DNA from: Blastococcus haudaquaticus
Lineage (GTDB): Bacteria > Actinomycetota > Actinomycetes > Mycobacteriales > Geodermatophilaceae
Assembly: GCF_900230285.1 (NCBI RefSeq)
Contig: NZ_OCNK01000009.1
Location: forward strand, 1 to 54,165
Reading direction: 5' to 3'
DNA length: 54,165 nt
The position numbers and the translations under genes are program-made. This document shows, piece after piece, positions 1-7,179 of this stretch. The notes beneath the pieces were generated by a model, which ran no database searches, had not been told where the DNA came from, and saw only the letters and a program-made list of their open reading frames with translations. Within the stretch, counting starts at the first letter, position 1. Each line of letters opens with the position of its first letter.

Positions 1-350
1 ACCAGCCCCAGCAGCACCTGGAAGATGCCGCCGAGGATGACGGCGGCGAACAGGTACTGGACGCCGTACTCGAGCGCCAAGGGCGCGACCACCAGCGCGA
101 TGGCGCCGGTGGCGGCAGTGATCATCGCCGGGCGGCCGCCGGTGAAGGCGATGACCACGGCCATCACGAACGAGGAGAACAGGCCCACCTGCGGGTCGAC
201 CCCGGCGAGGATGGAGAAGCTGATCGCCTCCGGGATCAGCGCCAGGGCGACGACGAGACCGGCCAGGACCTCGGTTCGGGCCACCCGCGGGGACAGCCAC
301 GTCGGCCGACGGAAGCGGGGGGTGCGCGGAGCAGCGACAGCGGAGGACAT
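1..350 (-). CDS. SulP family anion transporter, N-terminal part (cut by window edge)
   Basis: Reading leftward from an ATG at 350, the frame stays open for 116 codons to the window edge. The product closely parallels the N-terminus of the full SulP gene at 736-2226: after a divergent leader ([15 protein letters not shown]) it has the same [24 protein letters not shown] and [19 protein letters not shown] stretches. SulP proteins are inner-membrane transporters or channels for sulfate, bicarbonate or other anions. The two genes are tandem and co-oriented, so this is the downstream copy of a duplication. Whether it is complete beyond the edge cannot be seen. A 385-bp gap separates it from the upstream copy, and its own 52-bp conserved upstream block suggests a separate promoter. 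Confidence 0.93.
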   Translation of the reverse strand, partial: MSSAVAAPRTPRFRRPTWLSPRVARTEVLAGLVVALALIPEAISFSILAGVDPQVGLFSSFVMAVVIAFTGGRPAMITAATGAIALVVAPLALEYGVQYLFAAVILGGIFQVLLGL

Positions 351-523
351 GGACCCGAATCTCTCGGTGCGCCGTCGTCGACGCAGGTGGGCAGTACTGG
401 GGGCGATGCCGCGTCCGGGTGGCGCATCAGCGCGCCAGGAGACTGCGGAGCGGTGCGGACCGTGGGGCGTGTCAACCCTTGGTGCCCGTTGCCGGACGCC
501 GTCACGCGTGAGCAACGAAAGTC

Positions 524-575
524 TGCCGGGAACTCATCCTTGACGTCAGGGTTTCACGGTGAGCCGTTGGTCACT
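524..575 (-). promoter_or_regulatory. Conserved upstream block of the left SulP gene
   Basis: This 52-bp stretch aligns without gaps to 2407-2458 (41 of 52 identical by hand). It lies 174 bp before the ATG at 350; its partner lies 181 bp before the ATG at 2226. On the gene strand both contain AGTGAC-N-AACG, CTCACC and GAGTTCCCGGCA. Similar position and orientation before two paralogous genes argue for a promoter or operator that duplicated with them. The rest of the 351-735 gap shows only a TTGACA-like hexamer (minus strand, 475-470) without a clear -10, and no gene. Confidence 0.5.
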
Positions 576-735
576 GTCCGCGCGCTCGTCGCATCCCTCG
601 CCGTCAGTGCCGCACCGGTGCGTGCTCCGGGGCGGCCGGACGGACATCGGCGAACGCCCCGGAGGTGGGGCCCGGACATGCCCGCGCACTCGAGGTGGCG
701 GTCAGCGGGACGTCGTCCCGCGAGTCACCCGTGCC

Positions 736-2226
736 TCAGTGGGCGCCGGCGAGCTGGCCGGTGTGCCGGTCGAAGCGATCCGCCGAGTGGCCGGTCAGGC
801 CGACGATCTCCACCTTCTTGCCGCGGGTCTCGTACTTGTGGGTGATGGCGTCGAGGGCGGCGACGGTGGAGGCGTCCCAGACGTGGGCGTCGGTCAGGTC
901 GATCACGATGTTGTCCGGGTCGTCGGCGTAGTCGAACCGGGTGTACAGGTCGTTGCTGGACGCGAAGAACAGGGCCCCCGTGACCGAGTAGACCCGGGTG
1001 TCGCCGTCGGGGTCGGTGACGCTGGTGACCTCGGCGAGGTGGGCGACGCGGCGGGCGAAGAGGACACAGGCGACGAGGACACCGGCGCCCACGCCGATCG
1101 CGAGGTTGTGGGTGAACAGGGTGCCCGCGACGGTCGTGAGCATGACGGCGGTCTCGCTCTTGGGCATCCGGTGGATGGTCTGCAGGGAGTGCCAGTCGAA
1201 GGTGGCGATCGACACGAAGATCATCACCGCGACGAGGGCGGCCATGGGGATGGTGGCGACGACGTCGCCCAGGGCGACGACCAGGACGAGCAGGAAGGCG
1301 CCGGACAGGAAGGTGGAGAGCCGGGTGCGTGCGCCGGACTTCACGTTGATCATCGTCTGGCCGATCATGGCGCAGCCGCCCATGCCGCCGAAGAAGCCCG
1401 AGGCGATGTTGGCGACGCCCTGGCCCCAGGACTCGCGGGTCTTGTTCGAGTGGGTGTCGGTGAGGTCGTCGACGAGCTTGGCGGTCATGAGCGACTCCAT
1501 GAGGCCGACCAGGGCGACGCCGAGGGCGTACGGGGCGATGATGCCGAGCGTCTCGAAGGTCAACGGGATGTCCGGGAGGCCGAAGAAGGGCAGGGCGTCA
1601 GGCAGTTCGCCCTCGCCGCCCACGTTCGGCACGGTGAAGCCGGCGGCCACGGTCAGGACGGTGAGCACGACGATGGAGACCAGCGGGGCGGGCACGGCCT
1701 TCGTCAGCTTCGGCAGCAGGAAGATCATCGCCAGTCCTGCGGCCACCAGCGGGTAGACCAGCCACGGGACGTCGATCAGCTGCGGCAGCTGTGCCATGAA
1801 GATCATGATCGCCAGCGCGTTGACGAAGCCGACCATGACGCTGCGGGGGATGAACCGCATCAGGCGGGCGAACCCGGTCAGGCTCAGCAGCACCTGGAAG
1901 ACGCCGCCGAGCACGACGGCGGCGAGGAGGTACTCCACGCCGTACTCCAGGGCGAGCGGGGCGACGACCAATGCGATCGCGCCGGTGGCGGCGGTGATCA
2001 TCGCCGGGCGGCCGCCGGTGAAGGCGATGACCACGGCCATCACGAAGGAGGAGAACAGCCCGACGCGAGGATCGACCCCGGCGAGGATGGAGAAGCTGAT
2101 CGCCTCGGGGATCAGCGCGAGGGCGACGACGATGCCGGCGAGGATCTCGGTGCGGGCGACCTTCGGCGAGAGCCAGGTGGGACGTCGCAACCGTGGCGCG
2201 GGGGTGATGGGGAGGACTGAAGTCAT
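736..2226 (-). CDS. SulP family inorganic anion transporter with C-terminal STAS-like domain
   Basis: A 496-residue polytopic membrane protein. Residues about 15-400 are the SulP transmembrane core, with the family hallmark [19 protein letters not shown] near residues 40-60. Residues about 410-490 form a STAS-like cytoplasmic tail (VYSVTGALFFASSNDL, then VIDLTDAHVWDASTVAALD). SulP proteins move sulfate, bicarbonate or related anions; the substrate cannot be read from the sequence. The length is slightly short but complete. The ATG at 2226 is used because the neighbouring copy starts at the equivalent point, with GGACCC or GGGTCC directly before each ATG. No sulfate assimilation or carbonic anhydrase gene is nearby. 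Confidence 0.95.
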   Translation of the reverse strand: MTSVLPITPAPRLRRPTWLSPKVARTEILAGIVVALALIPEAISFSILAGVDPRVGLFSSFVMAVVIAFTGGRPAMITAATGAIALVVAPLALEYGVEYLLAAVVLGGVFQVLLSLTGFARLMRFIPRSVMVGFVNALAIMIFMAQLPQLIDVPWLVYPLVAAGLAMIFLLPKLTKAVPAPLVSIVVLTVLTVAAGFTVPNVGGEGELPDALPFFGLPDIPLTFETLGIIAPYALGVALVGLMESLMTAKLVDDLTDTHSNKTRESWGQGVANIASGFFGGMGGCAMIGQTMINVKSGARTRLSTFLSGAFLLVLVVALGDVVATIPMAALVAVMIFVSIATFDWHSLQTIHRMPKSETAVMLTTVAGTLFTHNLAIGVGAGVLVACVLFARRVAHLAEVTSVTDPDGDTRVYSVTGALFFASSNDLYTRFDYADDPDNIVIDLTDAHVWDASTVAALDAITHKYETRGKKVEIVGLTGHSADRFDRHTGQLAGAH

Positions 2227-2406
2227 GGGTCCGTCTCGTTCGGTGCGCGTCTTCGGCGCAGGCGGGCAGCACCGGAGGCGGTGCCGAATTCGAGGGGGCG
2301 CGGTGTCGCACCGGTGGGGGAAGGCTGCTCCGCGCCCCGAGTCCGGCCGGGATCGCCGACCAGGGGATCGTGGGTGCGGGCGCCGTCGTTGGTGTCAACC
2401 ACAGCT

Positions 2407-2458
2407 TGCCGGGAACTCGTCCGTTACGTGAGGGTCGAGTGGTGAGTCGTTCGTCACT
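2407..2458 (-). promoter_or_regulatory. Conserved upstream block of the full SulP gene
   Basis: Ungapped match to 524-575 (41 of 52 bases), 181 bp upstream of the ATG at 2226, oriented with the gene. A TTGACA hexamer follows on the gene strand (2398-2393), but the equivalent hexamer at the other copy sits about 47 bp further along, so it is not positionally conserved. The 2227-2807 gap also holds the pgi stub, the tmRNA 3' end, a terminator and the DGPF promoter, listed separately. Confidence 0.5.
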
Positions 2459-2524
2459 CGCTTGCCGGGTCGAACCTGCTCGGCCACGTCACAAGAGGCA
2501 CGACTGCACCGACGTGGAGCCGGC

Positions 2525-2587
2525 ATGGGCATCACCGCGACACCCGACTGGCGTGCTCTCTCCGAGCACCGCCGCACGCTCGAAGCC
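2525..2587 (+). pseudogene. pgi: 5' stub of glucose-6-phosphate isomerase (pgi)
   Basis: The ATG at 2525, preceded by GTGGAGCC, opens MGITATPDWRALSEHRRTLE. This matches the conserved actinobacterial Pgi N-terminus (pattern ITATP-x-W-x-AL-x(2)-H, as in the DITATPAWDALRRHH start of M. tuberculosis Pgi). Pgi is normally about 550 residues. After about 20 codons the similarity stops and the DNA runs into a hairpin and a tmRNA 3' end. I read it as the broken 5' end of pgi left by a deletion or recombination. The match is short, so chance similarity is not excluded. Confidence 0.55.
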
Positions 2588-2611
2588 CTTACGGATGTCG
2601 GCGGACGTGCG

Positions 2612-2641
2612 CAGACCCCTCCCAGCCACCCTGGAGGTCTG
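2612..2641 (+). repeat. Hairpin at the pgi stub / tmRNA-end junction
   Basis: CAGACC (2612-2617) pairs with GGTCTG (2636-2641), with an inner TCC/GGA helix. It lies just before the tRNA-like 3' piece and may be residual tmRNA structure or the recombination scar. Confidence 0.35.
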
Positions 2642-2647
2642 GGGGTG

Positions 2648-2676
2648 CGGGGGTTCGAGTCCCCTCAGCTCCACCG
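2648..2676 (+). pseudogene. ssrA: 3' end of a tmRNA gene (ssrA remnant)
   Basis: The sequence has a T-arm (GGGGG-TTCGAGT-CCCCT), then CAGCTCC, discriminator A and CCG. CAGCTCC is the conserved 3' acceptor strand of tmRNA, which pairs with a 5' GGGGCTG through the G3-U70 identity pair; M. tuberculosis tmRNA also ends in CAGCTCCACCG. No 5' GGGGCTGA, tag ORF or pseudoknot region is visible in the preceding 400 bases, which instead contain the SulP upstream region and the pgi stub. It is therefore a truncated copy, of the kind left at integration sites that use ssrA. A tRNA is unlikely because no matching 5' half exists. Confidence 0.65.
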
Positions 2677-2683
2677 CACGACC

Positions 2684-2722
2684 AGGCCGTTCTCCCGCCG
2701 GGAGGACGGCCTGCATCTTTTT
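2684..2722 (+). terminator. Rho-independent terminator after the tmRNA 3' end
   Basis: AGGCCGTTCTCCC pairs with GGGAGGACGGCCT (one G-T wobble) around a short GCC loop and is followed by GCATCTTTTT. It sits 8 bp after the tRNA-like end, as expected for a native tmRNA terminator carried along with the remnant. Confidence 0.8.
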
Positions 2723-2732
2723 CCTGCCAGGA

Positions 2733-2760
2733 TGTCGAGAAGCTCCGAGCGGCTCCGCTC
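2733..2760 (+). promoter_or_regulatory. Candidate ECF42-type promoter of the DGPF/sigma operon
   Basis: TGTCGA at 2733-2738 is the reported -35 element of ECF42 sigma factor targets. About 16 bp later CCGCTC (2755-2760) only loosely resembles the reported CG(A/T)C -10. The genes downstream are exactly the DGPF protein and ECF42 sigma factor, which supports autoregulation. The -10 is the weak part. Confidence 0.45.
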
Positions 2761-2773
2761 ACCTGGTGAGCGG
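2755..2773. promoter_or_regulatory. 19-bp perfect palindrome, candidate operator
   Basis: CCGCTCACCTGGTGAGCGG has 9-bp perfect arms around a single T. It overlaps the putative -10 and lies 34 bp before the DGPF start codon. It could be a repressor operator or a 5'UTR hairpin; no local repressor gene is evident. Confidence 0.4.
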
Positions 2774-2807
2774 CCGCGACAGGCGGCTTCCGACACCAGG
2801 AGATCCG

Positions 2808-3218
2808 ATGCCGAAGTACCTGCTCCTCAAGCACTACCGCGGCGGCCCCGAGCAGCACCGGCCCTTCCCCCCGATGGACCAGTGGGCCCCGGAGGACGTG
2901 GAGGCGCACTTCGCCTTCCTCACGCATGTCGGTGAGCTGCTGGAGGGGAGCGGCGAGCTGGTGGACGTCCAGGCGCTGACGCCGGCGCAGACGTGGGTGC
3001 GCTACGGCGGGCCGGACGCCGCGCCGGTCACGACGGACGGCCCGCTCCCCGAGACCAGCGATCTGGTGGCCGGCTGGTACCTGGTCGACGTCGAATCGCG
3101 GGAGCGGGCGGTCGAGATCGCGGCCCACATCTCCTCCGAGCCCGGCCCGGGCGGGGCGCCGCTGTGCGAGTGGATCGACGTCCGGGAGGTCATGTCCCAC
3201 GCCCCGGCGGACGACTGA
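2808..3218 (+). CDS. YCII/DGPF-domain protein
   Basis: A 136-residue single-domain protein of the YCII-related (DGPF) family. It starts MPKYLLLKHYRGG and carries the signature DGPLPETSDLVAGWYLVDV near residue 77, with Leu in place of the family's Phe. The ATG at 2808 has an AGGAGA Shine-Dalgarno 5 bp upstream. Such proteins are the standard genomic partners and transcriptional targets of ECF42 sigma factors, and the sigma gene follows 7 bp downstream. The biochemical role is not established; a small-molecule or enzyme fold related to muconolactone isomerase has been suggested for the superfamily. Confidence 0.9.
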   Translation: MPKYLLLKHYRGGPEQHRPFPPMDQWAPEDVEAHFAFLTHVGELLEGSGELVDVQALTPAQTWVRYGGPDAAPVTTDGPLPETSDLVAGWYLVDVESRERAVEIAAHISSEPGPGGAPLCEWIDVREVMSHAPADD

Positions 3219-3225
3219 GGTCCCG

Positions 3226-4413
3226 GTGGGGCACGCCGACCCCCTGGACGAGGGCGCCCTGCGCGCTCTCGTCCCCCGGGTGCTCGCCGCCCTGGTGCGG
3301 CGGGGTGAGGACTTCGACTCCGCCGAGGATGCGCTGCAGGAGGCGCTGCTCGAGGCGCTGCGGGTGTGGCCGGAGCACCCGCCGCGCGATCCGCGGGCCT
3401 GGCTGGCGACGGTGGCGACCCGGCGGCTCGTCGACGCCCGGCGCAGCGCGGCGGCCCGTGCCCGCCGCGAGGAGGGAACCTCTGCCGAGCCGCAGCCGGT
3501 CGACACTGAGGAGGGCGACGACACCCTCTTCCTGCTGTTCTGCTGCTGCCACCCCGACCTCGCGCCCGCCTCCCAGGTCGCCCTGACCCTGCGGGCCGTC
3601 GGCGGCCTCACCACCCGCGAGATCGCCGATGCCTTCTTCGTGCCGGAAGCGACGATGGCGCAGCGCATCAGCCGGGCCAAGCGCGCCCTGGCGGGTCGCC
3701 GCCTGGACCAGCCGGGGGACCTCGCTGTCGTCCTGCGCGTGCTCTACCTCGTCTACAACGCCGGTCATTCCGGCAAGGTGGACCTGGCGGCCGAGGCGAT
3801 CCGGCTCGCCCGCCAGCTCACCCTCGCCACGGCGGAACCGGAGGCCCGTGGGCTGCTGGCGCTGATGCTCCTCAACCACGCCCGTCGTCCGGCGCGGTTG
3901 GACGGCGAGGGCCGGATCGTGCCGTTGGACCGGCAGGACCGCGGGCTGTGGGACACCCGCCGCATCGCCGAAGGCGTGCGCGTCCTGCAGTCGGCCCTGG
4001 CCGTGCAGCGCCCCGGCCGCTACCAGATCCAGGCCGCGATCGCGGCGCTGCACGACGACGCCGAACGCGCGGAGGAGACCGACTGGCCGCAGATCCTGGC
4101 GTGGTACGACGACCTCGTCGCCCTCTCCGACGACCCCGTGCGCCAGGACCCCGCCGGGGTGCTGGGGCGCGCCGTCGCGGTCGGCCACGTCCTGGGCGCC
4201 GCGGCCGGGTTGCGCGAGACCGAGCGGCTGCGCGCGGTGCTCGGCGAGCGGCACCGCTGGCACGCCGTCCGCGGTCACCTGCACGAGCTGGGTGGCGACC
4301 TGCCCGCCGCCGCGCGGGCGTACGCGGACGCGGCCTCCCGGGCCACGGACGTCGCCGAGCGCGACCACCTGATCCGCTCGGCCGCCCGGGCCCGGGCGGC
4401 CGCACGGGGGTGA
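3226..4413 (+). CDS. ECF sigma factor, ECF42-type (C-terminal extension)
   Basis: A 395-residue RNA polymerase sigma factor starting at GTG 3226, 7 bp after the DGPF gene. Residues 10-75 are sigma region 2 (FDSAEDALQEALLEALRVWP, RAWLATVATRRLVD). Residues about 105-165 are region 4 with the helix-turn-helix LTTREIADAFFVPEATMAQRIS. The remaining roughly 220 residues form the helical TPR-like extension typical of ECF42 (LVYNAGHSGKVDLAAEAIRLARQL, then ALHDDAERAEETDWPQI). ECF42 members lack a classical anti-sigma factor, and the extension is thought to control activity. A TGTCGA element before the operon fits autoregulation. Confidence 0.92.
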   Translation: MGHADPLDEGALRALVPRVLAALVRRGEDFDSAEDALQEALLEALRVWPEHPPRDPRAWLATVATRRLVDARRSAAARARREEGTSAEPQPVDTEEGDDTLFLLFCCCHPDLAPASQVALTLRAVGGLTTREIADAFFVPEATMAQRISRAKRALAGRRLDQPGDLAVVLRVLYLVYNAGHSGKVDLAAEAIRLARQLTLATAEPEARGLLALMLLNHARRPARLDGEGRIVPLDRQDRGLWDTRRIAEGVRVLQSALAVQRPGRYQIQAAIAALHDDAERAEETDWPQILAWYDDLVALSDDPVRQDPAGVLGRAVAVGHVLGAAAGLRETERLRAVLGERHRWHAVRGHLHELGGDLPAAARAYADAASRATDVAERDHLIRSAARARAAARG

Positions 4414-4517
4414 CCCGCACCGGGTGGCGAGCGGCGCGGCGCCGGACGTCCTGCGGTGTGCGTTTACGTTGTATCCGCCCGTGGCAGACTTCCCCGCGTG
4501 CCCGGGCCCCTGACGTC

Positions 4518-4787
4518 GTGAGCGACGCCGACGAGGTCGCGCCCGACGGCCGGATGGCGCAGGCCCAGCTCGACCTCGCCGCGGCCCGAGCGCAGGTCGA
4601 GGAGCTGGGCCGGGCCCTGCAGTCCAGCCGCCAGATCGGCATGGCGATGGGCATCCTCATGGAGCGGCACCGCCTGGCTCCGGACCGGGCCTTCCAGGTG
4701 CTCAAGCAGATGAGCCAGCGGCGCAACGTCAAGCTGCGCGAGGTCGCCGACGCGATCGTGGAGCCGGGCTCCGCCGCCCCTGCCTGA
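4518..4787 (+). CDS. ANTAR domain protein
   Basis: An 89-residue protein from GTG 4518. A helical lead (LDLAAARAQVEELGRALQSS) precedes the ANTAR domain (RQIGMAMGILMERHRLAPDRAFQVLKQMSQ in two parts, then KLREVADAIV). ANTAR domains bind paired hairpins in nascent RNA and cause antitermination. There is no receiver or GAF domain, so a partner would have to supply any signal. An upstream in-frame GTG at 4458 would add about 20 residues, but no clear Shine-Dalgarno decides between them. The target RNA is unknown. Confidence 0.8.
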   Translation: MSDADEVAPDGRMAQAQLDLAAARAQVEELGRALQSSRQIGMAMGILMERHRLAPDRAFQVLKQMSQRRNVKLREVADAIVEPGSAAPA

Positions 4788-4802
4788 CGCGATCGGCCCG
4801 CG

Positions 4803-5675
4803 TCACCGGAGCTGGTCGTGCGCGGCCCGGACCAGGGCGTCGGCGACCCGGTCCAGCGGATCGGACCGGAGGCGCCACTGCTGCCAGTGGAGCCGCACGT
4901 CGACGGCGCCCGCCGGGTCGAAGGGCACGACCGCGGGGTCGCCGTCGAGCTGGACCTCCGGCAGCATCCCCCACCCGAACCCGAGCGCCACCGCGGAGCG
5001 GAAGTCCGCCGACGACGGGACGTAGTGGATCGGAGCGGACGACGTCGTCGAGAGGCGCCGGCGCAGGTAGACGTGCTGGAGGTCGTCACGCCGGTCGAAG
5101 ACGACCACCGGCGCCCGCTGCAGCGCGGCGGTGTCCGGTCCGTGCGCGAACCAGCGCTGGACGAACCCGGGTGCGGCGCAGGGCAGGTAGCGCATGCTGC
5201 CGAGCGGCGTCACGCGGCAGCCGGCCACCGGCTCGGCGTCGGAGGTCACCGCCCCCATGACCGTGCCCGCCCGCAGCAGGGCGCTGGTGTGCGCCTGGTC
5301 GGCGCTGTGCAGGTCGAGGGCGACCGTCGCGCCCAGGGGAGCGAGCGCGGGCAGCGCCCACGTGGCCATCGAGTCGGCATTGAGCGCGATCGGGACGACC
5401 GGGACGTCGCCGGGCCCGGGAGGGTCGAGCTGACGGTCGGCGTCGGCGACGAGCAGGCCGATCTGCCGCGCCAGCCGCAGCACCGGCTCCCCGGCCGCGG
5501 TGACGGTGGCCGGGCGTCCCCGCTGAACGAGGACCCGTCCGGTCGCGACCTCCAGGGTCCGCAGACGCTGGGAGATCGCCGACGGGGTCACGTGGAGCCG
5601 CCGGGCCGCCGCCTCCAGCGTCCCCTCGTCGATCACGGCGACGAGCGTGCGCAGCTGTGCGAGGTCAACGTCCAC
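4803..5675 (-). CDS. argP: LysR family regulator, ArgP/LysG type
   Basis: A 290-residue LysR-type regulator starting at GTG 5675 (VDVDLAQLRTLVAVIDEGT). The winged helix-turn-helix covers residues 1-60 (AARRLHVTPSAISQRLRTLE) and the rest is the periplasmic-binding-fold effector domain. The ArgP/LysG subfamily senses basic amino acids and activates their exporter. The divergent neighbour 76 bp away is a LysE-family exporter, the classic LysG-LysE arrangement, so Lys/Arg-responsive activation of 5752-6366 is the likely role. A longer frame running up to 5972 covers the lysE coding region and is not credible. Confidence 0.9.
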   Translation of the reverse strand: MDVDLAQLRTLVAVIDEGTLEAAARRLHVTPSAISQRLRTLEVATGRVLVQRGRPATVTAAGEPVLRLARQIGLLVADADRQLDPPGPGDVPVVPIALNADSMATWALPALAPLGATVALDLHSADQAHTSALLRAGTVMGAVTSDAEPVAGCRVTPLGSMRYLPCAAPGFVQRWFAHGPDTAALQRAPVVVFDRRDDLQHVYLRRRLSTTSSAPIHYVPSSADFRSAVALGFGWGMLPEVQLDGDPAVVPFDPAGAVDVRLHWQQWRLRSDPLDRVADALVRAAHDQLR

Positions 5676-5751
5676 GAACAGCGATGCTAATGGCGATGCA
5701 GGAACATGAGCTGGACTGTCGGCGCAGCCCCTCCTAGCGTCGGTGTCCGTG

Positions 5752-6366
5752 ATGACCGGACTCCTGGCAGCGCTCGCCGGCATGGGCATGGGCCTCTCCC
5801 TGATCGTGGCCATCGGCGCCCAGAACGCCTTCGTGCTCCGGCAGGGTCTCCGCCTCGAGCACGTGACCGGGGTCGTGGCGGTGTGCGCGGTGTCGGACGC
5901 GGTCCTCATCCTCGCCGGGGTCGCCGGCAACTCCTGGCTCAGCGCCCGGCTCCCGGACGCGATCACCGTCATCCGGGTGGGAGGCGCCGTCTTCCTGCTC
6001 GGCTACGCAGTCGTCGCCGGCCGGCGGGCGTTGCGGCCCGCGTGGTTCGCCGTCGACGCCGGTGGCACCCGGAACGGCCTGCTCGCCACCATTGCCACGT
6101 GCCTGGCCCTCACCTGGCTGAACCCGCACGTGTACCTCGACACCGTGTTGCTGCTGGGGTCCGTGGCCGACAGCCGTGGCGCCGGGAGGTGGTGGTTCGC
6201 CGGCGGCGCCGCCGTCGGCAGCGTGCTCTGGTTCAGCGCGCTCGGCTACGGCGCCCGCCTGCTGCGCCCGCTGTTCGCCCGGCCGGCGGCCTGGCGGGTG
6301 CTCGACGTCGTCATCGCGGTCGTCATGGCGGCCCTGGGGGTCGGCCTCCTCGCGTCCGCGATCTGA
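5752..6366 (+). CDS. lysE: LysE/ArgO family amino-acid exporter
   Basis: A 204-residue inner-membrane protein with about five or six hydrophobic segments. It has the LysE family motif AIGAQNAFVLRQGL near residues 21-34 and TWLNPHVYLDTV near 120-131. These transporters export basic amino acids using the proton gradient. ATG 5752 is chosen; in-frame GTGs at 5743 and 5749 are possible. The argP-like gene diverges from a 76-bp intergenic region that should hold the shared control site. Substrate (Lys, Arg or another) is inferred from the regulator type. Confidence 0.9.
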   Translation: MTGLLAALAGMGMGLSLIVAIGAQNAFVLRQGLRLEHVTGVVAVCAVSDAVLILAGVAGNSWLSARLPDAITVIRVGGAVFLLGYAVVAGRRALRPAWFAVDAGGTRNGLLATIATCLALTWLNPHVYLDTVLLLGSVADSRGAGRWWFAGGAAVGSVLWFSALGYGARLLRPLFARPAAWRVLDVVIAVVMAALGVGLLASAI

Positions 6367-6380
6367 CGCACGCGCCACAT

Positions 6381-6398
6381 CTTGCGGATCCCTTGCGG
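6381..6398 (+). promoter_or_regulatory. CTTGCGG direct repeat before the first TasA-like gene
   Basis: CTTGCGG-ATCC-CTTGCGG: two 7-bp half-sites with a 4-bp spacer, 11-bp period, ending 87 bp before the GTG at 6486. The same element with one base changed occurs before the second TasA-like gene (26806-26789, minus strand), 90 bp from its start and in the same orientation. This layout is typical of OmpR/PhoB-family regulator sites. Confidence 0.65.
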
Positions 6399-6485
6399 CT
6401 GAGCGGCGGGAATCCTGAGCTGCCGGGCCCACGGTGGGAGCTGACCCCGGACGACCGTCGTCCGGCACGCAGCTAGGGGAGATCC

Positions 6486-7106
6486 GTGTCGATCCGTTCC
6501 GACGTCACCGCTGCCCGCCGTTCGTCCCTCACCAAGGTCGTCGCGTCCGCCGGCGTCGTGGCGGCCGCCGCCGCCGTCGCCGGCCTGGGCACCTTCGGCA
6601 GCTTCACCGACAGCACGACCCCCGTGGTTCCCACCGTCGACACGGGCACGGTCTCGATCAACCTCTCGCCGGCGTCGTCGTACGCCACCGTGCCCGTCAC
6701 CACCGGCGGGTTCCTCCCGGGTGACAGCAGCGCGACGCCGTTCGACGTGACCAACGACGGCAGCGTCGCCTGGGAGTCGCTGACCTTCACGTCGTGGGCG
6801 ACCACGTCCAGCGTGCTCGACAGCGACCCCCTGCACGGCCTGCAGCTCGCACTCGAGTCCTGCTCGGAGTCGTGGACCGTGTCGGGCAGCGGGTACGCCT
6901 GCGGCGGCGACCTGACGCCGCTGTACGCGGGGCCGATCATGGTGGACCGGGCACTCGCCGGCGCCGTGAGCGTGGCCCCCGGTCGCACCGACCACGTGCT
7001 GGCGACCATCTCCTTCCCGGAGACCGCTGGGGACGAGCACCAGGGCAAGGTCAGTCAGATGGCCTTCCGGTTCACCGCCGTGCAGCGCGACGGCGCCACC
7101 AGCTGA
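6486..7106 (+). CDS. TasA/camelysin-like secreted surface protein
   Basis: A 206-residue protein from GTG 6486 with a GGGGAG ribosome site. A basic N-terminus and hydrophobic segment (residues about 15-37) lead into LGTFGSFTDSTTP, the motif around the cleavage site of SipW-dependent TasA/CalY proteins. The rest is a single beta-rich domain (FLPGDSSATPFDVTNDGS), with two Cys pairs possible. Family members form extracellular fibres or camelysin-type surface proteins. It is a paralogue of 26093-26698, which sits beside a SipW peptidase; none is encoded here. A histidine kinase/regulator operon follows. Fibre formation is inferred. Confidence 0.82.
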   Translation: MSIRSDVTAARRSSLTKVVASAGVVAAAAAVAGLGTFGSFTDSTTPVVPTVDTGTVSINLSPASSYATVPVTTGGFLPGDSSATPFDVTNDGSVAWESLTFTSWATTSSVLDSDPLHGLQLALESCSESWTVSGSGYACGGDLTPLYAGPIMVDRALAGAVSVAPGRTDHVLATISFPETAGDEHQGKVSQMAFRFTAVQRDGATS

Positions 7107-7127
7107 CGCGCGCGTCGGATGAGAGAG

Positions 7128-7145
7128 CTCTCACGGTCCTCTCAT
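7128..7145. promoter_or_regulatory. CTCTCA direct repeat before the kinase operon
   Basis: CTCTCAC-GGTC-CTCTCAT: 7-bp half-sites, 4-bp spacer, 11-bp period, 34 bp before the GTG at 7180 that opens the histidine kinase/OmpR regulator operon. Related CTCATC/CTCTCA repeats lie near the next genes (10191-10227 and 11504-11532). The spacing fits an OmpR-family operator and possible autoregulation by the product of 9010-9672. Confidence 0.55.
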
Positions 7146-7179
7146 CCTCCAGAACCGGTGACGCACGGACGCTGGCCCG

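Noticed and set aside
470-475. TTGACA as a shared -35 of both SulP genes
   Set aside because: The matching hexamer at 2393-2398 is about 47 bp further from its gene, and neither has a convincing -10.
559-2220. Long plus-strand open frame opposite the SulP gene
   Set aside because: It is antisense to a clear SulP transporter and has a random-looking Gly/Asp/His-rich composition typical of high-GC antisense frames.
2280-2676. Complete tmRNA gene
   Set aside because: No GGGGCTGA 5' end, tag ORF or pseudoknots; the required interval is occupied by the SulP upstream block and the pgi stub.
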